Below, in pieces: positions 19,460 to 27,146 of a DNA stretch of 27,146 nt. The position numbers and the translations under genes were made by a program. How positions within the stretch are numbered: the first letter of the stretch is position 1; every line of letters starts with the position of its first letter. Under the pieces are notes generated by a model. That model saw nothing but the letters and a program-made list of their open reading frames with translations, made no database searches and was not told where the DNA came from. This stretch comes from a virus: positions 1 through 27,146 of the IMG/VR virus record IMGVR_UViG_3300027852_000147. One strand, written 5' to 3'.

Positions 19460-20407
19460 ATGTCTTTTTCAAATTATCCTAATGGTTTTAACAAAGTTAC
19501 CGTGCGTGGATTACCATTGACCATGCAATACCCTGGAGAAGTTTTCTGGGTTGACGGTTCAAGTATTACCCCTCCAGCCGGTGTTGTTGGTGGTAATGAT
19601 GGCAATATTGGATCATTTCAAAAACCATTTGCAACGATTGATTTTGCGATCGGTAAATGTATCGCAAGCCGAGGCGATATTATTATCGTTAAACCCGGTC
19701 ATACGGAAACCGTTATCGCAGATGGTGGTATTACTGCCGATGTAGCCGATGTTGCCATTATCGGTTTAGGCTCTGGTACGTCGCGTCCAACAGTTACCTT
19801 CACAACCGCTGCAGCTGCCGCTGTCGCCGTATCCGCTGCCAATGTGACTATGATGAATATTGTCTTTACCGCCGGTTTTGCCGATGTAACGAACGCCATT
19901 GATGTGACTGCCGCAGAGTTCAATTTATTGAATTGCGAATTTAACGAAAGCGGTGCCAATCTCAATTATGTGGACGTTATCGCCGCAACAGGGGCCGCCA
20001 ATACCGCTGATGGTCTTCATATAGAGGGTTGTGTCTCAAGCGCCATTGACGCCGCGATTAATTCCTTTCTTTCCATTACGGACGATTTGGATCGATTGGT
20101 GTGTAATCACAATCTTGTCGTTCATGATCATGCGAATGCCTTGGCGATGATTCTTTGTGCGACAGGTAAGGATTTAACCAATTGCCAAGTGAATTGGAAC
20201 GAATACCATTCCTTAAAAGCAACAGGCGATATTTTGATTGATAACGACACAACCGCCAATTCAGGCACCGTCGCTTATAACGTCGCTTCTCATGCCGATA
20301 CAGTCGGTGAAGTCTTAATTGACTGTGATGGTGTGGGCATGTTTGAAAACTATGCGACAGGTGTCATTACGGCTTCTGGTTATATCTTACCAGCACGTGA
20401 CAGTTAA
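19460..20407 (+). CDS. Parallel beta-helix virion protein
   Basis: The 315-residue product starts with a conserved strand (GEVFWVDGSS) and a sugar-lyase-like motif, PFATIDFAIGKCIASRGDII followed by IVKPGHTE. It continues with repeats such as VAIIGLGSGTSRPTVTF, each suggesting one coil of a right-handed beta helix (pectate-lyase-like). Such proteins occur right after coat genes and may decorate the head or bind carbohydrate. No catalytic residues could be assigned. It is flanked by terminators on both sides. Confidence 0.7.
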   Translation: MSFSNYPNGFNKVTVRGLPLTMQYPGEVFWVDGSSITPPAGVVGGNDGNIGSFQKPFATIDFAIGKCIASRGDIIIVKPGHTETVIADGGITADVADVAIIGLGSGTSRPTVTFTTAAAAAVAVSAANVTMMNIVFTAGFADVTNAIDVTAAEFNLLNCEFNESGANLNYVDVIAATGAANTADGLHIEGCVSSAIDAAINSFLSITDDLDRLVCNHNLVVHDHANALAMILCATGKDLTNCQVNWNEYHSLKATGDILIDNDTTANSGTVAYNVASHADTVGEVLIDCDGVGMFENYATGVITASGYILPARDS

Positions 20408-20413
20408 TAGACG

Positions 20414-20437
20414 AAAGGGGGTTCGCCCCCTTTTTTT
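20414..20437 (+). terminator. Intrinsic terminator with a UUCG tetraloop
   Basis: AAAGGGGG and CCCCCTTT pair around TTCG, a very stable tetraloop, and seven T include and follow the stem end. It starts six bases after the beta-helix gene stop. Confidence 0.92.
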
Positions 20438-20460
20438 CACAAACATTTAATAGGTGATTT

Positions 20461-20811
20461 ATGTCTAATTATATTAACGTCAAACAAGAAAATACCGCCG
20501 CGATTAGTGCGAAACCGTGGATACCATTAAATCGATGGGGTGCTGGCGAATATTCTTTAAATATCATCATTACAGGTGTTGCGACCGTTGATGTGGAAGG
20601 GACATTAAAGAAATTGAATCAAGCCTCCGATACAACAGACCCAGCCGCAGGTACACCCGCTGCCGATGATATTTTTACAATATCTGGGGCAACAGGATTG
20701 ACAGCCACTATTGCATTAAGCCTATTTGATACACCATTAGAAGCCATACGAGTTAATCAAACAGCCGGTGCAGCCGGTACAGTTGATTTTCACGTATTGC
20801 AGAAGGGTTAA
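20461..20811 (+). CDS. Small beta-rich virion-type protein
   Basis: This 116-residue protein with many Thr, Ala and Gly has strands such as YSLNIIITGVATVDVEGTL and an IRVNQTAGAAGTVDFHVLQ end, fitting a beta-sandwich. It has no signal peptide or membrane segment. It stands at the start of the surface-protein island; a small virion component is inferred. Family not recognised beyond this type. Confidence 0.6.
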   Translation: MSNYINVKQENTAAISAKPWIPLNRWGAGEYSLNIIITGVATVDVEGTLKKLNQASDTTDPAAGTPAADDIFTISGATGLTATIALSLFDTPLEAIRVNQTAGAAGTVDFHVLQKG

Positions 20812-20814
20812 ATT

Positions 20815-21429
20815 ATGGGGATTAAAGTCATACAAGCGAATCCAATTGGCTCAGTTATAGGAACCAGTGCTGCCGGGAGATTACTCGCAACAGGACAAAC
20901 AACAAGCTATTTTGCTGGTGATGATGGCGCTTTAGAGAAAGGTTTACCTAAATCATATACATTATTATCAACCGGACAATATTCAGGAAATACCAATATA
21001 ACTGTCAATGCAAAAGTTGAATCACTTGCTAATAAAGTAGCAATAGATAATGTGACGGGTTTAATGTGGGCGCGTGAAAGATGTAATCAAATTGGTCCAA
21101 CAAACGATGGTGCATTATTTTGGACAGACGCGGTCAATAATGAACATGTGTTCGAGTATGCCGCTCAAGCAAATACCTCCTTATTAGCAGGACATGGTGA
21201 TTGGCGTGTTCCAAATTGCGTAGAAATGAATACTCTATTTATCACGGAAGCACCGGCACTTTTTATAGATGAAACAGTATTTGATAATATTGGCGCTTTC
21301 TCATCTATTTGGTCATCAACAACTGATCCCTTAACGACAACTAATGCAATCGTTTTTCATTTTAGTAGTTCAGGCATGGGATTTAAACCAAAAAACACAA
21401 AAGCACCAACGTTTTTAGTTAGAGGTTGA
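20815..21429 (+). CDS. DUF1566/Lcl-type C-type-lectin-like protein
   Basis: The 204-residue product has DNVTGLMWAR at residues 78-87, WTDAV near 103 and GDWRVPNCVEM at about 128-138. It ends in IWSSTTDPLTTTNAIVF and a GMGFKPK segment. These are the hallmarks of DUF1566 domains, which adopt a C-type-lectin-like fold and bind surfaces. In Legionella the related Lcl domain mediates attachment. Here it could be a receptor-contact or decoration protein. The N-terminus (first 75 residues) is a separate Ser/Gly-rich region. The gene is A+T-richer than the capsid genes. Confidence 0.72.
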   Translation: MGIKVIQANPIGSVIGTSAAGRLLATGQTTSYFAGDDGALEKGLPKSYTLLSTGQYSGNTNITVNAKVESLANKVAIDNVTGLMWARERCNQIGPTNDGALFWTDAVNNEHVFEYAAQANTSLLAGHGDWRVPNCVEMNTLFITEAPALFIDETVFDNIGAFSSIWSSTTDPLTTTNAIVFHFSSSGMGFKPKNTKAPTFLVRG

Positions 21430-21434
21430 TTTTA

Positions 21435-22454
21435 ATGCTTTATAAAAAGGATATTGGCTTACCTTTTTATGATCCGATAAAGCAAGGTAGGATTTGGGTA
21501 TTAAAATATGAATTAGAATTTTCGTATTATGGAAGCATTCAATATTCGGATGATTATGGTGATTCATGGAACCATTGGGTAGATATCCCACCGTATGCAA
21601 ATTATTCAACATTAACAATGGATTCAAGTGGTAATTTCTACTTTGCCCAATCAACAGGTTTATATAAAGTTAATGGCATAACAAAAATAATTACAAAAGC
21701 AATAACATGGAATATAGCATATAACCCACATAACTGGTTTAGTTGGACATGGGGTGAAGACGCAAATGAAAACTTATATACATCGGCATATACACTTACA
21801 GGTACAGGTGGGCAATTTATATGGAAGTTTGACGGTAATAATTGGAATCGGATTGATTTATTTTCAGAAGATTTCCCCACTCAGCGTCATATACATTCTA
21901 TCCATGTAAACCCTTTTAATAATAATATTTATATAAGTTGGGGAGATGAAATATCAGCCCGTGGAATTGCAGTTTCTCAAGATCAATTACAAACATACAC
22001 AGTTATAAATGAATTGGACACGCCTGGACCCACTGGATTAACGTTCACAAAAGAAGCGGTATGGATTACAACAGATATTGTTGGGTCAACAAATTATTTG
22101 AAAAGTATTACGGATAATGCCAATGCAGTGAAACGTTGGACGGTTCCAGAACCATACAGAATAGCGCCATTGTATTTCGCCAGAGCGATCAATGATAACG
22201 AAATTTGGATTTTAGCCTATAACGAATTAGGTAGTATCAATACACGTACGGCTTTATTCAAACTAACGAAAAATTCGGGAGTTGATCAACCTTGGGAAGC
22301 AAAAAAAATAATAGTTGGGGACGATAAAGGATTAAATGGAAATAGTTATTTCCAAATTGGATGTGGTCTTAATGGTGTTATTCCAGAATCATCGCCTTAT
22401 ATATTCGTCGAAAGAATTGGTAAAAAAGGCTTATACCGATTTATGCGAAATTAA
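21435..22454 (+). CDS. Asp-box (BNR) beta-propeller protein
   Basis: The start at 21435 has AGAGG nine bases ahead; a TTG at 21426 lies against the SD. The product has 339 residues. Asp-box-like turns are visible, clearest in YSDDYGDSWNHW near the N-terminus and a weaker one in VSQDQLQTY. Blades with repeated Trp/Tyr strands (FIWKFDGNNWNRIDLF, EIWILAYNELG) also occur. Such propellers occur in sialidases and in surface-binding proteins. The catalytic Arg triad and Tyr of sialidases cannot be assigned, so binding rather than cleavage is more likely. It is one of the most A+T-rich genes here. Confidence 0.65.
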   Translation: MLYKKDIGLPFYDPIKQGRIWVLKYELEFSYYGSIQYSDDYGDSWNHWVDIPPYANYSTLTMDSSGNFYFAQSTGLYKVNGITKIITKAITWNIAYNPHNWFSWTWGEDANENLYTSAYTLTGTGGQFIWKFDGNNWNRIDLFSEDFPTQRHIHSIHVNPFNNNIYISWGDEISARGIAVSQDQLQTYTVINELDTPGPTGLTFTKEAVWITTDIVGSTNYLKSITDNANAVKRWTVPEPYRIAPLYFARAINDNEIWILAYNELGSINTRTALFKLTKNSGVDQPWEAKKIIVGDDKGLNGNSYFQIGCGLNGVIPESSPYIFVERIGKKGLYRFMRN

Positions 22455-22469
22455 TTAAAGAGAATATGT

Positions 22470-23104
22470 ATGGGCCAAACAGACTTAAACCGGCAAAAAA
22501 TCTGTACTAAATGCCAAATTAAAAAACCTATTATTGATTATTATAAATCAAAACAACATGAAGATAATTTACGGCCAATATGTAAATCATGTGATTCAAA
22601 AAATTACGTTAAATGGTACAAAGCAAATCGTGATAAACAAATAAAGCGAGCATCCGATTGGGCGAAAGAAAATAAAGAAAAAGCCAATAAACGAGCAAGA
22701 AAATGGGTGGAAAATAATCCAGAAAAAAGAAAACAAGTTCGGTTAGATTCCGATGCAAGGAATAGCAAGAAAAAAAAGATTAAATCCAAAAAATACAGAG
22801 AAGAAAATAAAGAGAAATTGAATAAAATATATTCTAAAAAAAAAACAATAGAGGTAGATATACAGCATATGAAGCAAAAAGAAGGGCGTTAAAAAAAGCA
22901 GCAATGCCAAAATGGGCAAACACATCGAAAATTATTCAAATTTATGAACAAGCGGAAAGTGTAAAACAAACAGTAGACCATATCGTTCCATTGTTGGGTA
23001 AAACGGTGTGCGGATTACATTGTGAGGATAATTTGACCATTATGGATAGAATAGAAAACATTAAAAAAGGCAATCGGTATTGGCCTGATATGTGGGCCGC
23101 TTAA
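22470..23104 (+). pseudogene. HNH endonuclease broken by a -1 shift at an A10 run
   Basis: Two frames form one HNH protein. The first (22470-22892) has CTKCQIKKP and a second Cys-x2-Cys pair (ICKSC), then a Lys-rich helical linker. The second frame carries YEAKRRALKKAAMPKWA and then QTVDHIVPLLGKTVCGLHCE followed by NLTIM. That is the typical HNH core and the end of this mobile nuclease type. They meet at ten consecutive A (22836-22845); one more A would restore one frame of about 211 codons. Possible causes are a true deletion, a base-calling error, or slippage of polymerase or ribosome on the A-run. Such free-standing HNH nucleases spread between phage genes. The flanking genes are surface-protein genes, so it may have moved this block. 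Confidence 0.75.
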
Positions 23105-23105
23105 A

Positions 23106-24344
23106 TTGGGTGCTTCGGATTATTACGACCATGGCAACTGGAATTTCATCTGCGACGTATGCGGATTTAAATTCAAAGCCTCAGAAGGACGACGCCGTTG
23201 GGATGGGGTATATGTCTGCCGAAAAGACTTTGAATTACGTCACCCACAAGAAAAACGTCGAGGCATAAAAGACACTCAGAGTGTCGAGTGGACACGACCG
23301 GAATCGCAAGACGGTTTTGTTGATTGTGTCGGACCACCGCCTACGCAATCACAGCAAACCCAAATACAATCACCAACAGCCTTAGATCGATATGGGGCGA
23401 GTATCGATTTTAATGAAACTGGAAATAAATGCGTAACAACAACCGCGCCTTATAGTAGGGGTGGTGGTGCCTTCGGTGTGGGGAAGGTATTTGTACAGAC
23501 ACGAAATGGAGTAAAACTGGGAACACCCGCGCAACTTCCATATAACGAAACCTTTGTAAATACCGATCACATTGGTGCGTTAGCCTTTATCAGTGGAGAC
23601 GGGACAACCATTGTCAGTAATGCGTGGGGACGTGGCGATGGCGCGATATTTATCCATAAAGAAACGATGAGTGGATGGGATCAGGTGAAAACCATTGTTT
23701 CAGCCGATGTAGACACAGACGTTGGGAAATTCGGTTTTCATATGAGTATTAGCGATGACGGAAATAGAATTTTAGTGTCTGGTCCAGAAATGACCGCCAC
23801 CAAACAAGGCAAAGCCTTTGTCTTAACCACCACCGACGATTGGGTAACATTTACCAGCGAAACCATTACCCCAACGATAAGAACCAATGATTACAAATTT
23901 GGATATAACACCTTTATTACAGGTAATGGAAACAGTTTATTTATTAGTGAAGTGGAATCATTAGGTAAGGGCGCTGTTTATTTCTTTGAAAAAAGAGACG
24001 GGACTTGGACGCAACTGCAAAAAATAATGGCCAGTGATGCAACACAAACTTACCTATTTGGTATATCAGGATTCTATTCGATCAGTTTGGATTATGTCAC
24101 GAAATCATCTGTAGCAAGTCGAGGAAATTATCTCGCAATTGGATCGCCAGGACACGCCAGTATGGGCATTCAAAGAGGAAGAGGGTATATATTTTCTCGT
24201 TCTGGCGATATATGGACCGAAATACAAACTGTCTTCGGTGGAGATATTGCACCAGCCGGTGCCGCTGACGCATGGTTTGGTTACTCAGTCGCTATGAGTG
24301 ATTCGGAAATCGCCTTCTTTGAACCAAGAGCAGAAAACGAATGA
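23106..24344 (+). CDS. Zinc-domain/FG-GAP-like beta-propeller fusion
   Basis: Residues about 12-75 form a small zinc domain (FICDVCGFKFKASEGRRRWD, then Val-Cys38, then RHPQEKRRG) that in other phages stands alone in the virion gene block. From about residue 90 the protein has propeller blades. Each has a strand ending in Ser/Thr-Gly or Ser-Asp-Asp-Gly-Asn, then a turn, then a KG-x-AFVL or GYIFSRSG strand, as in FG-GAP/integrin-like repeats (GFHMSISDDGNRILVSGPE is clearest). The last blade is cut at FFEPRAENE. The start is a TTG two bases after the preceding gene's stop with a poor SD. Host contact is inferred. The apparent continuation is in the next reading frame. Confidence 0.65.
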   Translation: MGASDYYDHGNWNFICDVCGFKFKASEGRRRWDGVYVCRKDFELRHPQEKRRGIKDTQSVEWTRPESQDGFVDCVGPPPTQSQQTQIQSPTALDRYGASIDFNETGNKCVTTTAPYSRGGGAFGVGKVFVQTRNGVKLGTPAQLPYNETFVNTDHIGALAFISGDGTTIVSNAWGRGDGAIFIHKETMSGWDQVKTIVSADVDTDVGKFGFHMSISDDGNRILVSGPEMTATKQGKAFVLTTTDDWVTFTSETITPTIRTNDYKFGYNTFITGNGNSLFISEVESLGKGAVYFFEKRDGTWTQLQKIMASDATQTYLFGISGFYSISLDYVTKSSVASRGNYLAIGSPGHASMGIQRGRGYIFSRSGDIWTEIQTVFGGDIAPAGAADAWFGYSVAMSDSEIAFFEPRAENE

Positions 24345-24574
24345 CTTTAATTGAAGGGGCAAGCAGAACCAGCGTTTATCGATTATGCAGCGGGGCTTTT
24401 GAGTTAATTGACCGGATTCAACCAGCTAATACAAGCCCTACATTTAGTGTTGATGATGGTGATATTGGATTGTCAGGTAATGGAAAATATGTTTCACCAA
24501 GTCGCGTACTATATAGCAAACCCGTGAATAATGCGGGACAAATAACGCATTTTGTTTTTGATTATATTCTTTAG
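24341..24574 (+). CDS. C-terminal piece of the FG-GAP propeller in the -1 frame
   Basis: The 77-residue ORF starts at an ATG that overlaps the previous stop (ATGA). Its sequence SRTSVYRLCSGAFELIDRIQ then SVDDGDIGLSGNGKYVSPSR reads like the second half of a blade plus another blade. It completes the unfinished last blade of the gene upstream (for example VYRLCSGAFELIDRI versus VYFFEKRDGTWTQLQKI). A single added base near 24335-24342 would join them. It could be made by coupled re-initiation as a separate chain, or reflect a frameshift mutation or a missing base. Alone it is too short to be a full propeller. Confidence 0.5.
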   Translation: MTLIEGASRTSVYRLCSGAFELIDRIQPANTSPTFSVDDGDIGLSGNGKYVSPSRVLYSKPVNNAGQITHFVFDYIL

Positions 24575-24583
24575 GATGACCTT

Positions 24584-25291
24584 ATGGCCACTTCTGGTGT
24601 CACCACATTCCGATCCAATATGTTGGATATCATTACCGGCGCGTATGAACTTTGTCGGGTAATCGATCCCAGTGAACCTTTATCGGATCAACAAATACGC
24701 TCAGCACAAAGAGCCTTAAACCAATTACTAAAACGCTTTATTACCTACGGGTTAGAGTTGTTTACCATGAAGCGCGGTACGATCACCTTAACGCAAGGCA
24801 CCATGAGTTACACGTGCGGGCCAGGGGGAACAGGATTAACCGAACGTCCTTTGATGATTACCGATGCATGGTATCGAGAAACGGCCTCTGATGATAATCC
24901 TTTAGAAATTATCTCACGGGAAGAATATTGGGCATTAGGCGACAAAACCTCAGAAGGTATTCCTAACGAGATTTATTACGATCCTCAAGACACACTTGGG
25001 GTTTTGTATGTCTTTAATACGGCTGATGCCAATACAGCCGGTAAAACGATTGAATTGGTCTATCAACGTCCTTTCGAGGATATGGTGTCCACAACCGATG
25101 ACTTTGATTTCCCTGTCGAATGGGAATATGCCATTGAATGGAATTTAGCCTCCAGTTTGGCTCATCGAAATGGCGTTGCAACCAATAGATTATCCCAAAT
25201 ACGCGCCGAAGCAAAAACGGCTTTAGATGAAGTATTGGGTTGGGATGCTGAAAATACGTCCGTCTATCTTCAGGTACAAGATCATCGATGA
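24584..25291 (+). CDS. Tail adaptor / head completion protein, P22 gp4-like
   Basis: This 235-residue protein is mostly helical at its start (ELCRVIDPSEPLSDQQIRSA then LNQLLKRFITYGLELF). Next come a beta part with EIISREEYWAL and the family's Pro-Glu-Tyr-Tyr-type turn (PNEIYYDP). A closing helical part (EWEYAIEWNLASSLAHRNGV) follows. This matches the gp4 tail accessory family that binds below the portal ring and begins tail assembly. Its last four bases overlap the next start (ATGA), as for coupled partners. P22 gp4 is shorter (166) and has muramidase activity; here that is not assumed. Confidence 0.82.
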   Translation: MATSGVTTFRSNMLDIITGAYELCRVIDPSEPLSDQQIRSAQRALNQLLKRFITYGLELFTMKRGTITLTQGTMSYTCGPGGTGLTERPLMITDAWYRETASDDNPLEIISREEYWALGDKTSEGIPNEIYYDPQDTLGVLYVFNTADANTAGKTIELVYQRPFEDMVSTTDDFDFPVEWEYAIEWNLASSLAHRNGVATNRLSQIRAEAKTALDEVLGWDAENTSVYLQVQDHR

Positions 25292-26679
25292 AAATACCCT
25301 TTGGTGAACGTGCCTACGCAACCCGATCCTTAAATGCCAATGCCCAAGAGCTGATCAATTACTACGTCGAGATTAACCCGGATTCATCCAAGTCTTCCTA
25401 TGTTACCTACCCAACGCCAGGAACCGAATTATTTGTTGATATTAGTTCCTTTCCAATACGGGGTATGCATGAATTTTTAGGGGATTTATACGCCGTATCC
25501 GATACGACGCTGTATAAGATATCAACAGCAGGCGTCGTGTCGAGTCTGGGGATTATTGCGGGTTCAGGCCGTGTCAGTATGGCTGATAGTGGCAAAGAAT
25601 TGTGTATCGTTAATGGAGTGGATGGTTATATCTATTCTGCTTCATTGGGATTGCAGCGTATCCTCGATCCAGCATGGTTTCCATGTGATATTGTAATTTA
25701 CCGCAATACCCGCTTTATCTTTATACGCAAAGGTACGAATCAATTTTTTATATCCAATTCCTATGATGGGCTGAATTTTGATGCCTTAAATTTTGATCAA
25801 ATCACCACTAATCCTGATTTATTGGTGAGCAGTTTGGCGGATCATGCTTATATTTGGTTGTTTGGCACAAACAGCACGAATATTTGGACCTATACAGGGG
25901 ATGAGGTTAATTTTCCTTTTCGAGAAGTTACCGGAACGGCATTAGAGAAAGGCTGCGGAGCCATCCACACCCCTATTCAGTTAGATAACTCCATTTATTG
26001 GTTGGGTGATGATGGGGTGGTTTATCATGGGGTGGGTTTTAAGGCTGAACGGGTATCAACCCATGCCATCGAAACGGCGATTAATTCCTACCCAACGTTT
26101 GCTGACGCCTACACATATGCGTATGAAGAAGAGGGTCACTCGTTTTTAGTGATCACGTTCCCTTCAGGCAACACAACGTGGGTTTATGATTCATCCGTGA
26201 GGGATACAGGCAGGGCGTGGTCACAACGTCGCACAGGGCGAACGGGACGCCATTTAGGGGCCGATTATGCCTTTCTTAATGAAACCCACTACGTCGCAGA
26301 CTATCGAATTGGGAAAATCTATAAATCCAGCTTAGAGTTGTACGACGATAACGGTGAAACCATTTATCGAGTGGCCTCAACCCCTACGATTCACGGAAAT
26401 CGCAGCCGGGTATTCATGGATCGCTTGGAAATCGATATCGAAAGTGGGGTAGGCAATGGGACTGAAAACCCACAAGCCATATTGAATTATTCAGATGATG
26501 GGGGCAAAACATGGTCCCACGATAAATACGCAACATTGGGCAAGATTGGTGAGTACGCTACCCGCTTAAAATTCCATAACTTGGGCAGTTTTTATCAACG
26601 GGTGTTTAGGTTAACGATTGCTGATCCCGTAAGAACGGTAATTTTAGACGCTGAAGGTATTGGGAACGCCGAAGCATGA
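25288..26679 (+). CDS. Packaged-DNA stabilisation protein, P22 gp10-like
   Basis: The 463-residue protein starts IPFGERAYATRSLNANAQEL and INYYVE, the recognisable N-terminus of the gp10 stabilisation family. Beta-propeller-like repeats follow, with GDLYAVSDTTLYKIST, HAYIWLFGTNSTNIWTYTG and IYWLGDDGVVYHG. The size is close to P22 gp10 (472). It forms a ring under the gp4 adaptor and helps keep DNA in the head. The gene lies between gp4 and a small gene, in P22 order. Called from motifs and order together. Confidence 0.85.
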   Translation: MKIPFGERAYATRSLNANAQELINYYVEINPDSSKSSYVTYPTPGTELFVDISSFPIRGMHEFLGDLYAVSDTTLYKISTAGVVSSLGIIAGSGRVSMADSGKELCIVNGVDGYIYSASLGLQRILDPAWFPCDIVIYRNTRFIFIRKGTNQFFISNSYDGLNFDALNFDQITTNPDLLVSSLADHAYIWLFGTNSTNIWTYTGDEVNFPFREVTGTALEKGCGAIHTPIQLDNSIYWLGDDGVVYHGVGFKAERVSTHAIETAINSYPTFADAYTYAYEEEGHSFLVITFPSGNTTWVYDSSVRDTGRAWSQRRTGRTGRHLGADYAFLNETHYVADYRIGKIYKSSLELYDDNGETIYRVASTPTIHGNRSRVFMDRLEIDIESGVGNGTENPQAILNYSDDGGKTWSHDKYATLGKIGEYATRLKFHNLGSFYQRVFRLTIADPVRTVILDAEGIGNAEA

Positions 26680-27074
26680 CCGATGCCGTCTTATTTGAAA
26701 GTCAGGCTCGATTTACAACCGAGGAAGGCATTTTAGAATCCCTTGCGTTTATTTTTCTTGATGACCTATGGCGACGAAGCGGGGGCAATGCCAATCGAGT
26801 GATTCCATCCTCTTTGATTTCGGAGGCCGTTGCCGATACCACCACAACAAACAATCAACGAATCATTTGTACACAACCCGTTACGGTCACACTCAACGCA
26901 AACCCTCAAGATGGTGAGAATGTGTTTGTCAAACGCACCAATGGGGCGGTCACTGTCTCGGGTAATGGTAAAAATATCGACAATAATCCGACGTTTGCAT
27001 TAGCCGCTGATTGGGACGGCATTGATATGTTTTACAGTGCAGCAAGCGGTTATTGGGTTGTCATTTCATCTTAA
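26676..27074 (+). CDS. Small structural protein after gp10
   Basis: The 132-residue product overlaps gp10 by four bases (ATGA). It has an N-terminal helical part (EEGILESLAFIFLDDLWRRS), then a Thr/Asn-rich beta part (TQPVTVTLNAN, FVKRTNGAVTVSGNG), and closes with MFYSAASGYWVVIS. It occupies the position of gp26/gp14 in P22, but no similarity to the tail needle is seen. The C-terminal beta module resembles those that end phage decoration or fibre proteins. Role unassigned. Confidence 0.6.
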   Translation: MTDAVLFESQARFTTEEGILESLAFIFLDDLWRRSGGNANRVIPSSLISEAVADTTTTNNQRIICTQPVTVTLNANPQDGENVFVKRTNGAVTVSGNGKNIDNNPTFALAADWDGIDMFYSAASGYWVVISS

Positions 27075-27088
27075 TTGAGGAATAAATT

Positions 27089-27146
27089 ATGAGTTGGGCA
27101 GGTATTGGATCGATCGCCGGTACTGTTTTTCGACAATATGGTGCAT
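27089..27146 (+). CDS. Start of a probable ejection/DNA-transfer protein, cut by the window
   Basis: MSWAGIGSIAGTVFRQYGA is all that is visible (19 codons and one extra base). A GAGG SD precedes the ATG. A glycine-rich, small-residue N-terminus in this position fits the P22 gp7/gp20 ejection proteins, which insert into the host envelope. The call is by place and composition only. Confidence 0.4.
   Translation, partial: MSWAGIGSIAGTVFRQYGA

Noticed and set aside
20815-21429. Diversity-generating retroelement target in the DUF1566 gene
   Set aside because: The C-type-lectin-like fold fits, but no reverse transcriptase or template repeat was seen in the window.
24320-24350. Programmed -1 frameshift at a slippery heptamer
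   Set aside because: No X XXY YYZ sequence in the correct phase is present at the junction; a coupled restart or an indel explains it as well.

Overview
The window is part of a tailed-phage genome or prophage with a short-tailed (podovirus, P22-like) virion. The evidence is a late block in the order large terminase, portal, GroES-like protein, scaffold, major capsid protein, gp4-like tail adaptor and gp10-like DNA-stabilisation protein. It also carries a RusA-like resolvase, a Q-type antiterminator and a KfrA_N-type regulator. A gammaproteobacterial host is suggested by a BamE-like lipoprotein, the RusA/Q neighbourhood and Shine-Dalgarno (SD) sites, but it cannot be fixed from sequence alone. 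Base composition is moderately A+T-rich. No tRNA, rRNA, integrase, lysis enzyme or CRISPR array was recognised.

Layout. Positions 1-1490 (+): end of the recombination/regulation module, with a Ref/DUF968-like HNH protein, a frameshifted RusA-like resolvase and a Q-like antiterminator followed by an intrinsic terminator. Positions 1489-5267 (-): an accessory block with two small membrane proteins, a BamE-like lipoprotein, a small HTH-like protein, a RadC-type JAB protein, several unknown small proteins, a J-domain protein and a leader gene broken by an amber codon. Two hairpins with different stems but the same loop precede radC and the J-domain gene. Positions 5421-6627 (+): tiny ORFs, the small terminase subunit and a 22-residue membrane peptide. 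Positions 6751-9738 (-): a tightly overlapping operon of ten small genes whose first gene is a KfrA_N/XRE fusion regulator with its own promoter. Positions 9769-10764 (+): a three-gene cassette of membrane peptide, sulfotransferase and membrane peptide.

Positions 10761-27146 are the virion block (+), with two small genes inserted antisense (10761-10991 and 13833-14102). The large terminase carries a full LAGLIDADG intein at its Walker B motif. Between the capsid gene and the tail adaptor lies an A+T-rich surface-protein island: a beta-helix protein, a small protein, a DUF1566 lectin-like protein, an Asp-box propeller, a frameshifted HNH endonuclease and a zinc-domain/FG-GAP propeller fusion. 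The window ends in a probable ejection-protein gene.

How it works together: TerS and TerL package DNA through the portal into a capsid built by the coat, scaffold and possibly the GroES-like protein. The gp4- and gp10-like proteins then close the head. The propellers, lectin-like protein and beta-helix are candidates for virion decoration or host contact. The minus-strand blocks and the sulfotransferase cassette look like accessory genes, some probably expressed in the prophage state. Three genes show an apparent -1 frame break (RusA, HNH, FG-GAP). That could be real decay or missing bases in the assembly, and it should be settled before biology is built on it.
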